59,264 nt of DNA from Paenibacillus doosanensis (GCF_025060755.1 NZ_JANYUY010000050.1:1-59264); one strand, 5' to 3'. Numbered from the stretch's first letter, positions 1 to 8,299 are shown. Notes: generated by a model not told the origin, from the letters alone. Program-made: numbers and translations.

Positions 1-173
1 CTGGATAGCTACGTACGGACGGGATAAGCGCTGAAAGCATCTAAGCGTGAAGCCCCCCTCAAGATGAGATTTCCCAGTAAGTAAGACCCCTTGAAGACGA
101 CGAGGTAGATAGGTTCGGGGTGGAAGCACGGCAACGTGTGGAGCTGACGAATACTAATCGGTCGAGGGCTTAA
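1..173 (+). rRNA. 23S ribosomal RNA, 3' end (partial)
   Basis: The window opens inside the last domain of a 23S rRNA gene. The text reads as the conserved 3' segment: the gctacgtacgggataagcgc-like helix, the ctaagcgtgaagcccccctcaa segment and the terminal cgaggtagataggttcgggg and gtcgagggcttaacc blocks. The 5' part lies outside the window. A 5S gene follows at 332, so this is the end of an rrn operon on the + strand. The exact 3' end is estimated to within a few bases. Confidence 0.95.
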
Positions 174-331
174 CCAAATTCCCAAGAAAGTGAAGAGAAG
201 CTTCGAAGCTGATTCCAAATACTTTCTCGGGGCCCGGAAACAAACCGGGAAGAACAAATAACCATTGCTCAACAACGCGCACGAGTTTCGTATCTAGTTT
301 TCAAGGCGCAAGCCTTGAACAAGCTACACCG
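174..331 (+). other. 23S-5S spacer, no tRNA seen
   Basis: This is the internal spacer of the rrn operon. No tRNA cloverleaf is visible. It contains a perfect short hairpin at about 299-318 (TTCAAGGC, loop gcaa, GCCTTGAA) just upstream of 5S, probably part of the rRNA processing stem. Confidence 0.6.
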
Positions 332-448
332 TTTGGTGATGATGGCGGAGGGGAACCACGCGTTCCCATCTCGAACACGACCGTTAAGCCCTCCAGCGTC
401 GATGGTACTTGAACCGAAGGGTTCTGGGAGAGTAGAACGTCGCCAAGC
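332..448 (+). rRNA. rrf: 5S ribosomal RNA
   Basis: A 117-nt 5S rRNA directly after 23S. Recognisable parts are the tttggtgatgatggcggagg 5' strand, the conserved cacgcgttcccatctcgaac loop region, the gggttctgggagagtagaac segment and the closing cgtcgccaagc 3' strand that pairs with the 5' end. Terminal bases are estimated to within 1-2 nt. Confidence 0.95.
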
Positions 449-450
449 AA

Positions 451-489
451 AAAGCAGTTGATCTTACGCAGATCAGCTGCTTTTTTTAT
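451..489 (+). terminator. Rho-independent terminator of the rrn operon
   Basis: The stem AGCAGtTGATC pairs with GATCAGCTGCT across a short loop and is followed by seven T. It sits three bases after 5S and ends rRNA transcription. Repeat copy A starts two bases after its T-tract. Confidence 0.9.
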
Positions 490-490
490 T

Positions 491-725
491 GTTTAGGAAA
501 TGATGCGCAGCCATATCCTGTGGAAATCCGTGGTCTCCCCCGAAAGTAAAGTCTACCCATAGAACGATCCCAGAGGAAGGGTTAGACGCCGATCCAACTT
601 AGGCTGGATGCGGACGGAATAAGCTTCAGAGCTTCACGTCACTACCCTGGAAATTACTCTTGGTACCCCATTTCCATTGTCTGTGGTGCCGCGTAGCGGC
701 ATGGATGGCTTTTGGGGGATTTGTT
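491..725 (+). repeat. Structured dispersed repeat, copy A (235 bp)
   Basis: First of three copies in the window (copy B at 8248-8297 is truncated, copy C at 54228-54464 is full length). It begins with gtttaggaaatgatgcgcag immediately after the T-tract of the rRNA terminator. It shows RNA-like pairing. A long-range closing stem joins 536-546 to 709-719 (TCCCCCGAAAG with CTTTTGGGGGA), where a G.U pair replaces the A-U of copy C. A GTCTACCC/GGGTTAGAC stem and a TGCCGC/GCGGCA hairpin (687-701) are also present. No convincing reading frame lies inside. It could be a small non-autonomous mobile element or a structured RNA; the family is not recognised. Confidence 0.85.
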
Positions 726-996
726 TTGATAAGTCTTATATGTCCTGCATATGCTGTAATAACCGAAGCTGCGCGCTATTGCTAGCTTGGCTGAAGGCTG
801 GACAAGGAGGGGCCAATGCCAATGCCATCCGGAAGCTGTTTCTTCGGATAGGAAGGAAGCAAGTAGAAATGCCTTCAGATCGCAGACGAAATAAAAGGCT
901 GTAAGAGGCGAAGACTGTATATCGTTGGTTTAGGGCAAATGCTTATGAAGCATAGGTCTTTTTTGGTGTGCAGACGGACAGCCCCAAAAAACTTTT
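726..996. other. Non-coding stretch upstream of the RpiR operon
   Basis: No gene is supported here. A weak hairpin followed by T residues (ATGCTT/AAGCAT at 939-953, then a run of T from 959) could be a terminator. Short open frames lack ribosome sites and resemble nothing known. Confidence 0.4.
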
Positions 997-1048
997 AGGA
1001 AATAAAGTTTCAAAATAGTATTTACATCAGGAAATATTATTTTATAAT
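997..1048 (+). promoter_or_regulatory. Promoter and candidate RpiR operator of the amino-sugar operon
   Basis: A sigma-A-like promoter is visible: TTTACA at 1021-1026 and TATAAT at 1043-1048 with a 16-base spacer, followed by AT-rich DNA up to the AAAGGAG ribosome site at 1096. Upstream, GAAATAAAGTTTC (about 1000-1012) is an imperfect inverted repeat, and GAAATATTATTTT lies in the spacer. Both resemble the perfect GAAAATAATTTTC palindrome in front of the second RpiR gene (11411-11423), so they are candidate operators for the regulator encoded just downstream. Confidence 0.55.
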
Positions 1049-1108
1049 TGTAATATAATTATTCCATACCGCATTTTAAAACGAATAGATCCCAAAGGAG
1101 ATACCCCT

Positions 1109-1969
1109 ATGTTGAACGGCGGTCTTATCGGCATCAAAGAAGCATTGGAATCGCTAAAGCCCACGGAGCAGAAGGTGGCGCAATATATATTGGAAAATCC
1201 GGAGACGGTGGTCAACGCCTCGGTTCAGAAGCTTGCCGAGCTGGCAGGAGTAAGCGAAGCGACGATAGTGAGGTTGGCCCGTTCGCTTCATCTTAAAGGT
1301 TTTCAGGAGCTGAAGCTGCGTATTGCGGCCGATTTGGCGAAAGCGACCAATCCTGTAAGCAACTCGTATCAAGAGATTCAAATCGACGGATCGGTGCAGG
1401 ATTTGATTTTATCGATCTCCCATAATAACACGCTCTCGATTCAAGATACTTTAACGGTATTGTCCCCGAAGGATGTGGAGAGGGCTATAGATTGCCTGAG
1501 CAAGGCGAAGCGAGTGTATTTCTTCGGCGTCGGCGCTTCGGCGGTCATTGCCCAGGACTTCAAGCAGAAGCTGTCGCGGATTAACCGCTGGTGCGAGGCG
1601 GCGCCGGATTTTGACTCGCAGGCTACGCTGGCGGCGAACATGACGGAAGAAGACGTCGCATTCGGCATTTCTTATTCGGGACAGACGGAAAATATGATTC
1701 AGTCGTTGAAAATAGCCAAGCAAACCGGAGCGACGATCATTTCCTTGACGAAGTTCGGCAGCAATCCGGTGGCAGAGATGGCCGACATCTGTCTGTTTAC
1801 AAGCTCACTCGAGCAAAGCATTCGCAGCGGCGCCATGGCGTCGCGAATAGCGCAGCTGAATGTTATCGATATTCTGTATGTCGGGATCGCGAGCCGGACG
1901 TACGAAGAGAGCATTCAGGCGCTGGAAAAAACGCGTAAAGCGGTTAGCGGGTCGAAGCGCCATGGATAA
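1109..1969 (+). CDS. RpiR/MurR-family transcriptional regulator
   Basis: A 286-residue regulator with the RpiR layout. An N-terminal HTH_6 domain (about residues 1-77) contains LAELAGVSEATIVRLARSL, the typical recognition helix. A SIS sugar-phosphate-binding domain follows (about 125-265) with the FFGVGASAVIAQDF and ISYSGQTENMIQ phosphate-binding motifs. RpiR proteins with SIS domains sense phosphosugars. Given murQ and a sugar kinase downstream, the likely ligand is MurNAc-6-P or GlcNAc-6-P, as for MurR. The start is fixed by AAAGGAGAT eight bases upstream. It is the first gene of the operon that runs to murQ, and its stop overlaps the next start. Local or global role is inference; the family assignment is firm. 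Confidence 0.93.
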   Translation: MLNGGLIGIKEALESLKPTEQKVAQYILENPETVVNASVQKLAELAGVSEATIVRLARSLHLKGFQELKLRIAADLAKATNPVSNSYQEIQIDGSVQDLILSISHNNTLSIQDTLTVLSPKDVERAIDCLSKAKRVYFFGVGASAVIAQDFKQKLSRINRWCEAAPDFDSQATLAANMTEEDVAFGISYSGQTENMIQSLKIAKQTGATIISLTKFGSNPVAEMADICLFTSSLEQSIRSGAMASRIAQLNVIDILYVGIASRTYEESIQALEKTRKAVSGSKRHG

Positions 1970-2987
1970 TATCGTACAAATGATTGAACGTTGGATCGCA
2001 GAGAAGCAAATTCCCGGCGCGGTGCTGGACATTTCCCAAGGAAGCGGATTCCGCTTCCAAAAGGCGTTCGGAGGGTACCGGCTGTCGGAGCAAAGCGAGT
2101 GGAAACCGCTTACGCTCGATTCGTTATTCGACGCCGCTTCCTTAACCAAGGTGACGGCGACCTTGCCGGCCGCAATGCTGCTTGTTCAGCAGGGGAAGCT
2201 GGAGCTTGAGAAGCCTCTGCGCAGCTACATTCCGGAATTCCGGCATCCGCAGGTGACGATAAGACATTTGCTGCAGCATTCATCGGGGCTGGCGGCGAGC
2301 TTGTACGATACGGCCAGGGACGTTCCCCGGGAAGTAATGAAAGAAATTTTCGAGCAGGAGCTGGAATACGAACCCGGAACAAGGGTGCTTTACAGCGATC
2401 TGGGATTTATTTTGCTCGGGGTGACGGTGGAGCGAATAACGGGGATCAAGCTCAATGAATTCGTTCGCCGGGAAATCCATCTTCCGCTCGGCATGAACGA
2501 TACGATGTTTCTACCCGGAGCTTCGGAGCTGCATCGCATAGCGCCCACGGAACCGTTTAAAGACGGCTATGTCCATGGAGAGGTTCATGACGAGAAGACG
2601 TATCGAATGGGCGGAGTTACCGGCAGCGCGGGGTTGTTTACGACGGCGTCCGATCTGGCCGTTTACGGGCGAAGCTGGCTCCGCCAAGAAGACGGATTGC
2701 TCTCGAAGCGCTGGCGCGACGAATGTCTGAGCCTTCCGTTCCACGGGCGCGGGCTCGGCTGGGAAATATGGCACGGCCAGCCGTCCGTTCCGAGCTGCGG
2801 CAGCAGTTGGCTAATGGGCAGCTTCGGCCATACCGGATTCACGGGCACAAGCCTCTGGATCGATCCGCAGCATGAGCTGGTCGTCGTGCTTCTGACCAAT
2901 GCCGTCCATTACGGCAGAGGAAATCCGCTCCGCAGGTTCAGGCCGATTATTCATGAGGCTATTTATTCCTCTATTATTGGAGGTTAA
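1962..2987 (+). CDS. Beta-lactamase-fold serine hydrolase, AmiE-like
   Basis: A 341-residue member of the serine beta-lactamase / penicillin-binding-like superfamily. It carries SxxK at S60-L-T-K63, a YSD triad at Y144-D146 standing for YxN, and HTG in GHTGFTGTSLW near the C-terminus. The ATG at 1962 overlaps the stop of the regulator by eight bases; an upstream in-frame extension would read inside the regulator and is rejected. In B. subtilis the murQ-murR-murP-amiE-nagZ-namZ cluster carries AmiE, a beta-lactamase-fold N-acetylmuramoyl-L-alanine amidase, so release of MurNAc from muropeptides is the best guess here. No signal peptide is evident, unlike the exported B. subtilis enzyme, so it may act in the cytoplasm. 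A plain esterase or DD-peptidase is the alternative. Confidence 0.8.
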   Translation: MDNIVQMIERWIAEKQIPGAVLDISQGSGFRFQKAFGGYRLSEQSEWKPLTLDSLFDAASLTKVTATLPAAMLLVQQGKLELEKPLRSYIPEFRHPQVTIRHLLQHSSGLAASLYDTARDVPREVMKEIFEQELEYEPGTRVLYSDLGFILLGVTVERITGIKLNEFVRREIHLPLGMNDTMFLPGASELHRIAPTEPFKDGYVHGEVHDEKTYRMGGVTGSAGLFTTASDLAVYGRSWLRQEDGLLSKRWRDECLSLPFHGRGLGWEIWHGQPSVPSCGSSWLMGSFGHTGFTGTSLWIDPQHELVVVLLTNAVHYGRGNPLRRFRPIIHEAIYSSIIGG

Positions 2988-3044
2988 ATATAGATTTACT
3001 TTTTGCTATGCATAGAAAGAACATTTTAAGGAGGAATGTTTACA

Positions 3045-4349
3045 ATGAAACATGTTTCTCTGGTTCTTGCAGCAGCATTGGCGGTATCGCTGGCAGGATG
3101 CAGCTCGTCATCCGATCCGGCGCCCGCAACGGCACCGAAAGATTCCAAAGGGGATCAGCCTAACGCGGCTTCTTCGCAGCAAAAAGTAAAACTCACGATG
3201 GGCAGTTGGAGGACGGAGGATAAGGAAGCCTACGAGAAAATCATCAAGGAATTCCAGAAGAACAATCCGAACATCGAGATCGCGTTCAACCCGACGAAAA
3301 ATACGGAGTACAATACGGTGTTGAACACGGCGCTGCAGACAGGAAGCGGTCCGGATATTATTCAGCTGCGCCCTTATGCGGCGGGCATTGCGCTGGCCGA
3401 TGCGGGATACCTGGAGCCGCTCGATTCGCTCAAAGGCTTGAGCGTGATGTCCAAGGAAACGCTGGCCGCGGCAACGGGCAAAGACGGCAAAGTGTATGGC
3501 GTTCCTACGGTGTTCAGCTCGACGCAAATTTTTTACAACAAGAAGCTGTTTCAGAAATTCAACATCGAAGTGCCGAAAACATGGGACGATCTGATCAAAG
3601 CGGCCGAAACGCTGAAGCAGAACAAGGTGACTCCGTTCGCTTTCGGATCGAAGGAGGGCTGGATACTATCTCTGACGCATGGCGCGCTTGGGCCCGGATT
3701 TTACGGCGGAACGGATTTCGTGAAGAAGGTGACTTCCGGCCAAACGAACTTCAAGGACCCGGCGTTCCTCAGTTCCATTGACATGATGCAGGGTCTCACC
3801 AAGTATTTCCCTGACAATTATGTGGGATTGTCGATGGACGACATGCGCAATCTGTTCGTAACGGAGCAGGCGGGCATGATGGTCATGGGCGACTGGGAAA
3901 TTGCGGTGATGAAGAAAATGAACCCTGCGCTGGAGATGGATGTGTTCCCGGTTCCGGCTCCTAACGGCGGCAAAGCGTCGGTAACGACTTGGGTCGACGG
4001 CTCGTTCTCCGTAAACAAAGCGTCCAAGAATAAAGCGGAAGCGATGAAATTCATCGAGTTTATGACGACCAAGGAGTTCGGCAATCTGGTAGCCAACGAG
4101 CTGATGAAGCCGAGCACGATTCCCGGTGTGCAGGCAAGCGATCCGATCGTCACGAAAATATCCGAATACGCCAACAGCATCGCTACGCCGTATATGTTCG
4201 TCGTTCATTTCAGCGCGGGCAACCCGACCTCCAAGACGGTTCTGGAAACGTCGATGCAGGGGATGTACCTGAATAAGCAGACGCCTCAGCAGGTGACGGA
4301 AGAAGTGCAGAAGAGCGTCGACACCTGGTTCAAGCCGGCGGCCAACTAG
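3045..4349 (+). CDS. ABC sugar transporter, lipoprotein binding protein
   Basis: A 434-residue extracytoplasmic solute-binding protein of cluster B (family 1, carbohydrate). A lipoprotein signal, MKHVSLVLAAALAVSLAGC, places the lipidated Cys at residue 19, followed by a Ser-rich linker. The body has the SBP_bac_1 pattern (LTMGSWRTEDKEAYEKIIKEF, GPDIIQLRPYA, TWDDLIKAAETLK, GDWEIAVMKKM). The start at ATG 3045 is chosen because AAGGAGG (3028-3034) is at proper distance from it; an ATG at 3036 would be one base from that site. Two permease genes follow but no ATPase, so a shared MsmX-type ATPase is expected. Substrate inferred from context: MurNAc, GlcNAc or a disaccharide of them. Confidence 0.93.
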   Translation: MKHVSLVLAAALAVSLAGCSSSSDPAPATAPKDSKGDQPNAASSQQKVKLTMGSWRTEDKEAYEKIIKEFQKNNPNIEIAFNPTKNTEYNTVLNTALQTGSGPDIIQLRPYAAGIALADAGYLEPLDSLKGLSVMSKETLAAATGKDGKVYGVPTVFSSTQIFYNKKLFQKFNIEVPKTWDDLIKAAETLKQNKVTPFAFGSKEGWILSLTHGALGPGFYGGTDFVKKVTSGQTNFKDPAFLSSIDMMQGLTKYFPDNYVGLSMDDMRNLFVTEQAGMMVMGDWEIAVMKKMNPALEMDVFPVPAPNGGKASVTTWVDGSFSVNKASKNKAEAMKFIEFMTTKEFGNLVANELMKPSTIPGVQASDPIVTKISEYANSIATPYMFVVHFSAGNPTSKTVLETSMQGMYLNKQTPQQVTEEVQKSVDTWFKPAAN

Positions 4350-4379
4350 GTCAATATCGGGGAAAAGGCGGCGAGTCTT

Positions 4380-5333
4380 ATGGCAGGGACGAATGTTCAA
4401 CCGCAAGCAGCCCGGCATAAACAGAAACCGTTCCATTGGAGTAAAGGGTTTATTCATCTGTTTCCGATTCCGGCCCTCGCCGTCTATACGCTGTTCATCG
4501 TGTATCCGATTGTCGCCGCGTTCAGCTATAGTCTGTTTGAATGGCAGGGGCTGAAAAAAGGCGCGTTCATCGGAATCGGCAACTTCGTGACGCTATTTAC
4601 CAAAGAGCCTTTCAACACCCGGTTTTGGGATGCTCTCGGCCATAATGCGTATTATTTTATTCTTGAGATGGTGGTGCAGAACGGAATCGCCTTTGCGCTG
4701 GCGTATATCATTTTCTCCAGGATCAAGGGCGCCGAGCTGTTCAAGATGGCTTACTTTTTGCCGAGGCTGCTGTCGGTTATCGTGGTCGGTTTTTTGTGGA
4801 AGCTGCTGCTGAACCCGAACTTCGGGGCCGTGAATGTGGTGCTGAAGCAGATCGGTCTGGAGTCATGGGCGCGGCCGTGGCTGGGGGAGCCGGCAACGGC
4901 GCTGACCGCGATTATATTGGCGAATTGCTGGTTCGGGATCGGGTTTGCGGTGCTTATCTTTTTGGCGGGATTGCAGTCGATTTCCCAGGAGGTGCTGGAG
5001 GCGGCACGGTTGGACGGCGTTAGGGGACTGCGGATGATTCGCACGATCGTGATGCCGATGATGATGCAATCTATCGTGATTATTACGGTGTTCACGTTCG
5101 TTCACGCCTTCGAAGCGTTCGAGCTGATCTACGCGATGCAGGGCTCGCAAGGAGAGCCTTACCATTCGACGGATACGCTGGCGGTGTTCTTTTACCGTAC
5201 GGCCTTCGGCGGTTCAAGCGGCGACGGAGTGGCTATCGGTCTTGGTTCGTCGCTGGCGGTGACGCTGTTCTTTATTATCGCGGTGCTGTCGGCGGCGTTT
5301 ATGGCCGTGATGAAGCAAAGAGACATGGAGTAG
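4380..5333 (+). CDS. ABC sugar transporter permease (MalF/UgpA type)
   Basis: A 317-residue integral membrane protein with six predicted transmembrane segments. The EAA loop that docks the ATPase is EAARLDGVRGLRMIRTIVMP near residue 210. The N-terminus has a cytoplasmic basic stretch before FPIPALAVYTLFIVYPIV. It lies 30 bases after the binding-protein gene and 13 bases before the second permease, so the three form one import system. Substrate specificity cannot be read from the permease itself. Confidence 0.93.
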   Translation: MAGTNVQPQAARHKQKPFHWSKGFIHLFPIPALAVYTLFIVYPIVAAFSYSLFEWQGLKKGAFIGIGNFVTLFTKEPFNTRFWDALGHNAYYFILEMVVQNGIAFALAYIIFSRIKGAELFKMAYFLPRLLSVIVVGFLWKLLLNPNFGAVNVVLKQIGLESWARPWLGEPATALTAIILANCWFGIGFAVLIFLAGLQSISQEVLEAARLDGVRGLRMIRTIVMPMMMQSIVIITVFTFVHAFEAFELIYAMQGSQGEPYHSTDTLAVFFYRTAFGGSSGDGVAIGLGSSLAVTLFFIIAVLSAAFMAVMKQRDME

Positions 5334-5346
5334 GGGGATTGCGCTC

Positions 5347-6171
5347 ATGAGAGAATCTGCCGGAATCCGTATCGGCCAGTATGCCGTCGCCTCCTTGTTC
5401 GCCCTCGTCAGCTTGTACCCGATCTTCCTGATGCTGCTGTCCTCGCTGAAGACGAACATCGAGATTTTCAAAAGTCCGATGGCTTTGCCCGAATCGTGGA
5501 GCCTGGATGCTTACAGAAAGCTGCTGGATCAAGTGCCTTATTTCGACTACTTCTGGAACAGCGCGGCGGTGAGCGTCATTTCGGTCGCGTTGGTGCTGAT
5601 TTTCGGGTCGCTGGCGTCGTTTTATATTGCCCGGTTTCACTTCAAGTGGAATGCGGCCCTGTTTTTCTTTTTCCTGATAGGGATGATGATTCCGATCAAG
5701 CTGGGGATTGTGCCGCTCTTTATGCTGATGAAGCAGATGCAGCTGCTTAATACGATCACCTCGCTTGTGCTCGTCTATACGGCGATCGGGATTCCGCTGT
5801 CGGTGCTTATTTTGACCGGATTTTTCCGGACGCTCCCAAAGGAGCTGGAAGAAGCGGGGCGCATCGACGGCTGCTCGAATATGAAAGTGCTGCTGAACAT
5901 TATCGTGCCGCTGATGAGACCGGCGCTGGGCACGGTGATGATTATGAATTTCATTACGGTTTGGAACGATTTCTTTTTCCCGCTGATTTTCGTTCAGGAG
6001 GAGGAAAAAAAGACGATTCCGGTCGGCATGCTCACCTTGTTCAGCGAGTATTCCACCGATTGGAGCGTGCTGTTCGCGGGACTGACGTTGTCCTCACTGC
6101 CGATGATGATTTTGTTCGCCGTCGCTTCCAGGCAGTTCATGGAAGGGATGACGGCCGGGGCCGTAAAATAA
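5347..6171 (+). CDS. ABC sugar transporter permease (MalG/AraQ type)
   Basis: A 274-residue partner permease with about six membrane segments. Its EAA motif is EEAGRIDGCSNMKVLLNIIV, about residues 173-192, followed by P-L-M. The ATG at 5347 follows GGGGATTGCGCTC. It pairs with the preceding permease to form the channel, and the ATPase must come from elsewhere in the genome. The kinase gene starts about 110 bases downstream in the same direction, so co-transcription is likely. Confidence 0.93.
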   Translation: MRESAGIRIGQYAVASLFALVSLYPIFLMLLSSLKTNIEIFKSPMALPESWSLDAYRKLLDQVPYFDYFWNSAAVSVISVALVLIFGSLASFYIARFHFKWNAALFFFFLIGMMIPIKLGIVPLFMLMKQMQLLNTITSLVLVYTAIGIPLSVLILTGFFRTLPKELEEAGRIDGCSNMKVLLNIIVPLMRPALGTVMIMNFITVWNDFFFPLIFVQEEEKKTIPVGMLTLFSEYSTDWSVLFAGLTLSSLPMMILFAVASRQFMEGMTAGAVK

Positions 6172-6282
6172 CCGGTCAAGTGTTCGGGAGCTAGTAATAT
6201 AGACAAATAACGTTTTCGAGATATGAAAAAGCGCCGGGGAACCGGGAAAAGATTGCGTTTAGGCGAGGGGAGAGCGGGCGGC

Positions 6283-7314
6283 ATGCCGTTAGAGAACACA
6301 AAGGATCAGACTAGGAGCAGGCGATTTATCGGCATCGACGGCGGCGGCACGAAAACCTCATGTGTCATCGGAGATGAAAGCGGAGCGGTACTGGCTGTGT
6401 GCCACGGAGAATCCAGCAATATGAAATCAAGGCCGTGGGAAGAGGTCAAGCGGGTTTTGGCGGAGCTTATCTCGCAGGCGATGGAGCTGTCGCAAAGCGA
6501 GATGAGCGACCTCGCAGGCGCATTTCTCGGCTTGGCCGGAGCCGACCGGCCGGAGGATAAGGAGCCGCTCTACGCGTATATGAAGGAGCTGCTGCCGGAA
6601 GGGACGCCCGTGACGATCCATAACGACGCGGTAACGGTGCTGGCGGCGGGCACTTGGGGCGAGGCGGGCATCGTGCTCATCTCGGGAACCGGATCGATTG
6701 CTTACGGCTTTTTGCCGGAGACGGATACTTGGGTGCGCGCCGGCGGCTGGGGTTATTTGCTCGGCGACGAAGGCAGCGGATATGACATGGGCAGACAGGC
6801 TCTGATCGCCGTGATGCGTCAGCATGACGGCCGGGGCGGGCGAACGCGGTTAACCGACGATGTGCTGAAGCGGTGGTCGCTCGCGGACCCGAACCGGATT
6901 ATCACGTATGTGTACAGCCAGCCTAATGTCCGTACGGCGATAGCCGAATTGGCCAGGCTCACGCTGGCCGCCGCCTGGGAAGGCGACGAGGCGGCCGGAC
7001 AAATCGTCGCCCGCGGCATCGACGAGCTGGCCGAGCTGGCAGTAACGGTCCGATCGCGGCTGGCTGCGCTGCAGCCGGATAGAGATCTATCGGAGCTGCC
7101 GTTGGTGCTTAGCGGAGGCTTATTCGCGGACGACGGGTTTATGAACGCCTTGACGGAGCATGAGCTTGTGCGGGCCAGCGGACTAAAGCCCAGAAGGCTA
7201 AGCGTGCCTCCGGTTGCCGGCTGTTATGTGCTGGCTCTAAAGCAAGCGGGGGTGGAGATGACGGAGGCGATTCGGCAGCGAATTTCCGCTTGGGAGACAG
7301 GGAGGGAAGTCTAG
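6283..7314 (+). CDS. BadF/BadG-family kinase, likely MurNAc/GlcNAc kinase (MurK-like)
   Basis: A 343-residue protein of the BadF/BadG/BcrA/BcrD ATPase family, which includes N-acetylglucosamine kinases and Clostridium MurK. Visible ASKHA motifs are FIGIDGGGTKTSCVIGD (phosphate 1, residues about 15-31), FLGLAGADRPED, HNDAVTVLAAGTW, LISGTGSIAYGF (phosphate 2) and GGLFADDGFMNAL (adenosine region). I start it at ATG 6283, preceded by GAGGGGAGAG; an in-frame ATG at 6223 has no ribosome site. It directly abuts murQ (stop 7312-7314, murQ start 7315). Cytosolic phosphorylation of unphosphorylated MurNAc and/or GlcNAc, delivered by the ABC importer, would supply the MurQ substrate. The substrate is inferred from neighbours. 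Confidence 0.87.
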   Translation: MPLENTKDQTRSRRFIGIDGGGTKTSCVIGDESGAVLAVCHGESSNMKSRPWEEVKRVLAELISQAMELSQSEMSDLAGAFLGLAGADRPEDKEPLYAYMKELLPEGTPVTIHNDAVTVLAAGTWGEAGIVLISGTGSIAYGFLPETDTWVRAGGWGYLLGDEGSGYDMGRQALIAVMRQHDGRGGRTRLTDDVLKRWSLADPNRIITYVYSQPNVRTAIAELARLTLAAAWEGDEAAGQIVARGIDELAELAVTVRSRLAALQPDRDLSELPLVLSGGLFADDGFMNALTEHELVRASGLKPRRLSVPPVAGCYVLALKQAGVEMTEAIRQRISAWETGREV

Positions 7315-8229
7315 TTGGACAACATCTTTCAGCCTGTGACGGAACAACGAAATGCGAAATCGGCAGAGCTTGACCGCCTGGATGTTCTGGAGATTATCCG
7401 GCTTATGAACGAAGAAGACCATACGGTAGCTGCCGCCGTACAGCAGGCGCTGCCGCAAATCGCGGCGATGATCGAAGCGATCGTGCAGGTGATGAGCCGC
7501 GGCGGGAGGCTGTTCTATATCGGGGCGGGCACCAGCGGACGGCTCGGCGTGCTGGATGCTTCGGAATGCCCGCCGACGTTCGGCGTCGACCGGAAGCTCG
7601 TCACCGGCCTGATCGCCGGCGGAGAAGCGGCGCTGACGACGGCGATCGAGAACGCCGAGGACGACGAGGAGGCGGGGGCGCGGGAGATCGAGGCGCAGGT
7701 GACGGCGAATGACGCCGTCGTCGGCATTGCCGCCAGCGGCAGTACGCCGTACGTGATCGGCGCGATCCGCAAAGCGCGCGAGCTCGGGGCGCTGACGGCA
7801 AGCGTCGCGTGCAACGACGGAGCGAAGCTGAGCGAGGCGGCGCAGTATGCGGTGGAAGTGTCCGTTGGACCCGAGGTCGTGACGGGGTCCACGCGGCTGA
7901 AGGCGGGTACGGCGACGAAGATGGTGCTGAATATGATTACGACGACGGCGATGATCAAGCTCGGCAAAGTGTACGGAAATTTGATGGTCAACGTTCAGGC
8001 GACCAATCAGAAGCTGCGCGAGCGCGTCGTGCGGATCGTGAGCGAAGCGACCGGAGCGGAGACGGAGACGGCGTCCGCTTATGTGCAGGCGGCGGAAGGC
8101 GATGCCAGAGTAGCAATCTTGATGCTGCGCTTCGGCATTACCCGCGAGGAAGCTTCGGAAGCGCTGCGGCAGTGCCGCGAGCATTTCGGCGATGCGGTGG
8201 CGAAACTGGAGAAGCAAAGCCTGGCTTAA
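7315..8229 (+). CDS. murQ: N-acetylmuramic acid 6-phosphate etherase
   Basis: A 304-residue MurQ, the usual family length. It cleaves the D-lactyl ether of MurNAc-6-P to GlcNAc-6-P and D-lactate. The signature GAGTSGRLGVLDASECPP lies at about residues 70-87 with the catalytic Glu at about 84; the SIS fold continues with GIAASGSTPYVIGA and STRLKAGTATKMVLNM. Translation starts at TTG, directly after the stop of the kinase gene, with GGGAGGG in front. The product feeds NagA/NagB, encoded in the convergent operon a few hundred bases away. It ends in its own terminator. Confidence 0.97.
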   Translation: MDNIFQPVTEQRNAKSAELDRLDVLEIIRLMNEEDHTVAAAVQQALPQIAAMIEAIVQVMSRGGRLFYIGAGTSGRLGVLDASECPPTFGVDRKLVTGLIAGGEAALTTAIENAEDDEEAGAREIEAQVTANDAVVGIAASGSTPYVIGAIRKARELGALTASVACNDGAKLSEAAQYAVEVSVGPEVVTGSTRLKAGTATKMVLNMITTTAMIKLGKVYGNLMVNVQATNQKLRERVVRIVSEATGAETETASAYVQAAEGDARVAILMLRFGITREEASEALRQCREHFGDAVAKLEKQSLA

Positions 8230-8243
8230 GCGCCGGGCTTTTT
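8217..8243 (+). terminator. Terminator overlapping the end of murQ
   Basis: AAGCCTGGC pairs with GCCGGGCTT (one G.U) around the murQ stop codon and is followed by five T. It ends the forward amino-sugar operon. Repeat copy B begins five bases after the T-tract. Confidence 0.75.
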
Positions 8244-8247
8244 GGTT

Positions 8248-8297
8248 GTTTAGGAAATGATGCGCAGCAATTTCCTGTGGATATCCGGGGGCTCCCC
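8248..8297 (+). repeat. Structured repeat, copy B (truncated, 50 bp)
   Basis: This stretch matches the first 50 bases of copies A and C, including the AGGAAAT...ATTTCCT hairpin with loop gatgcgcagca and the GGATATCC palindrome. It stops in the C-run that forms the 5' half of the closing stem in the full copies. The rest of the element is missing; two bases later the stop codon of a reverse-strand MFS remnant begins. As in the other copies, it follows a Rho-independent terminator. Confidence 0.85.
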
Positions 8298-8299
8298 AT

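Noticed and set aside
174-331. tRNA in the 23S-5S spacer
   Set aside because: No acceptor/T-arm pattern; only a processing-type hairpin.
677-904. Forward 75-codon frame after repeat copy A
   Set aside because: It begins inside the repeat, has no ribosome site and no recognisable pattern.
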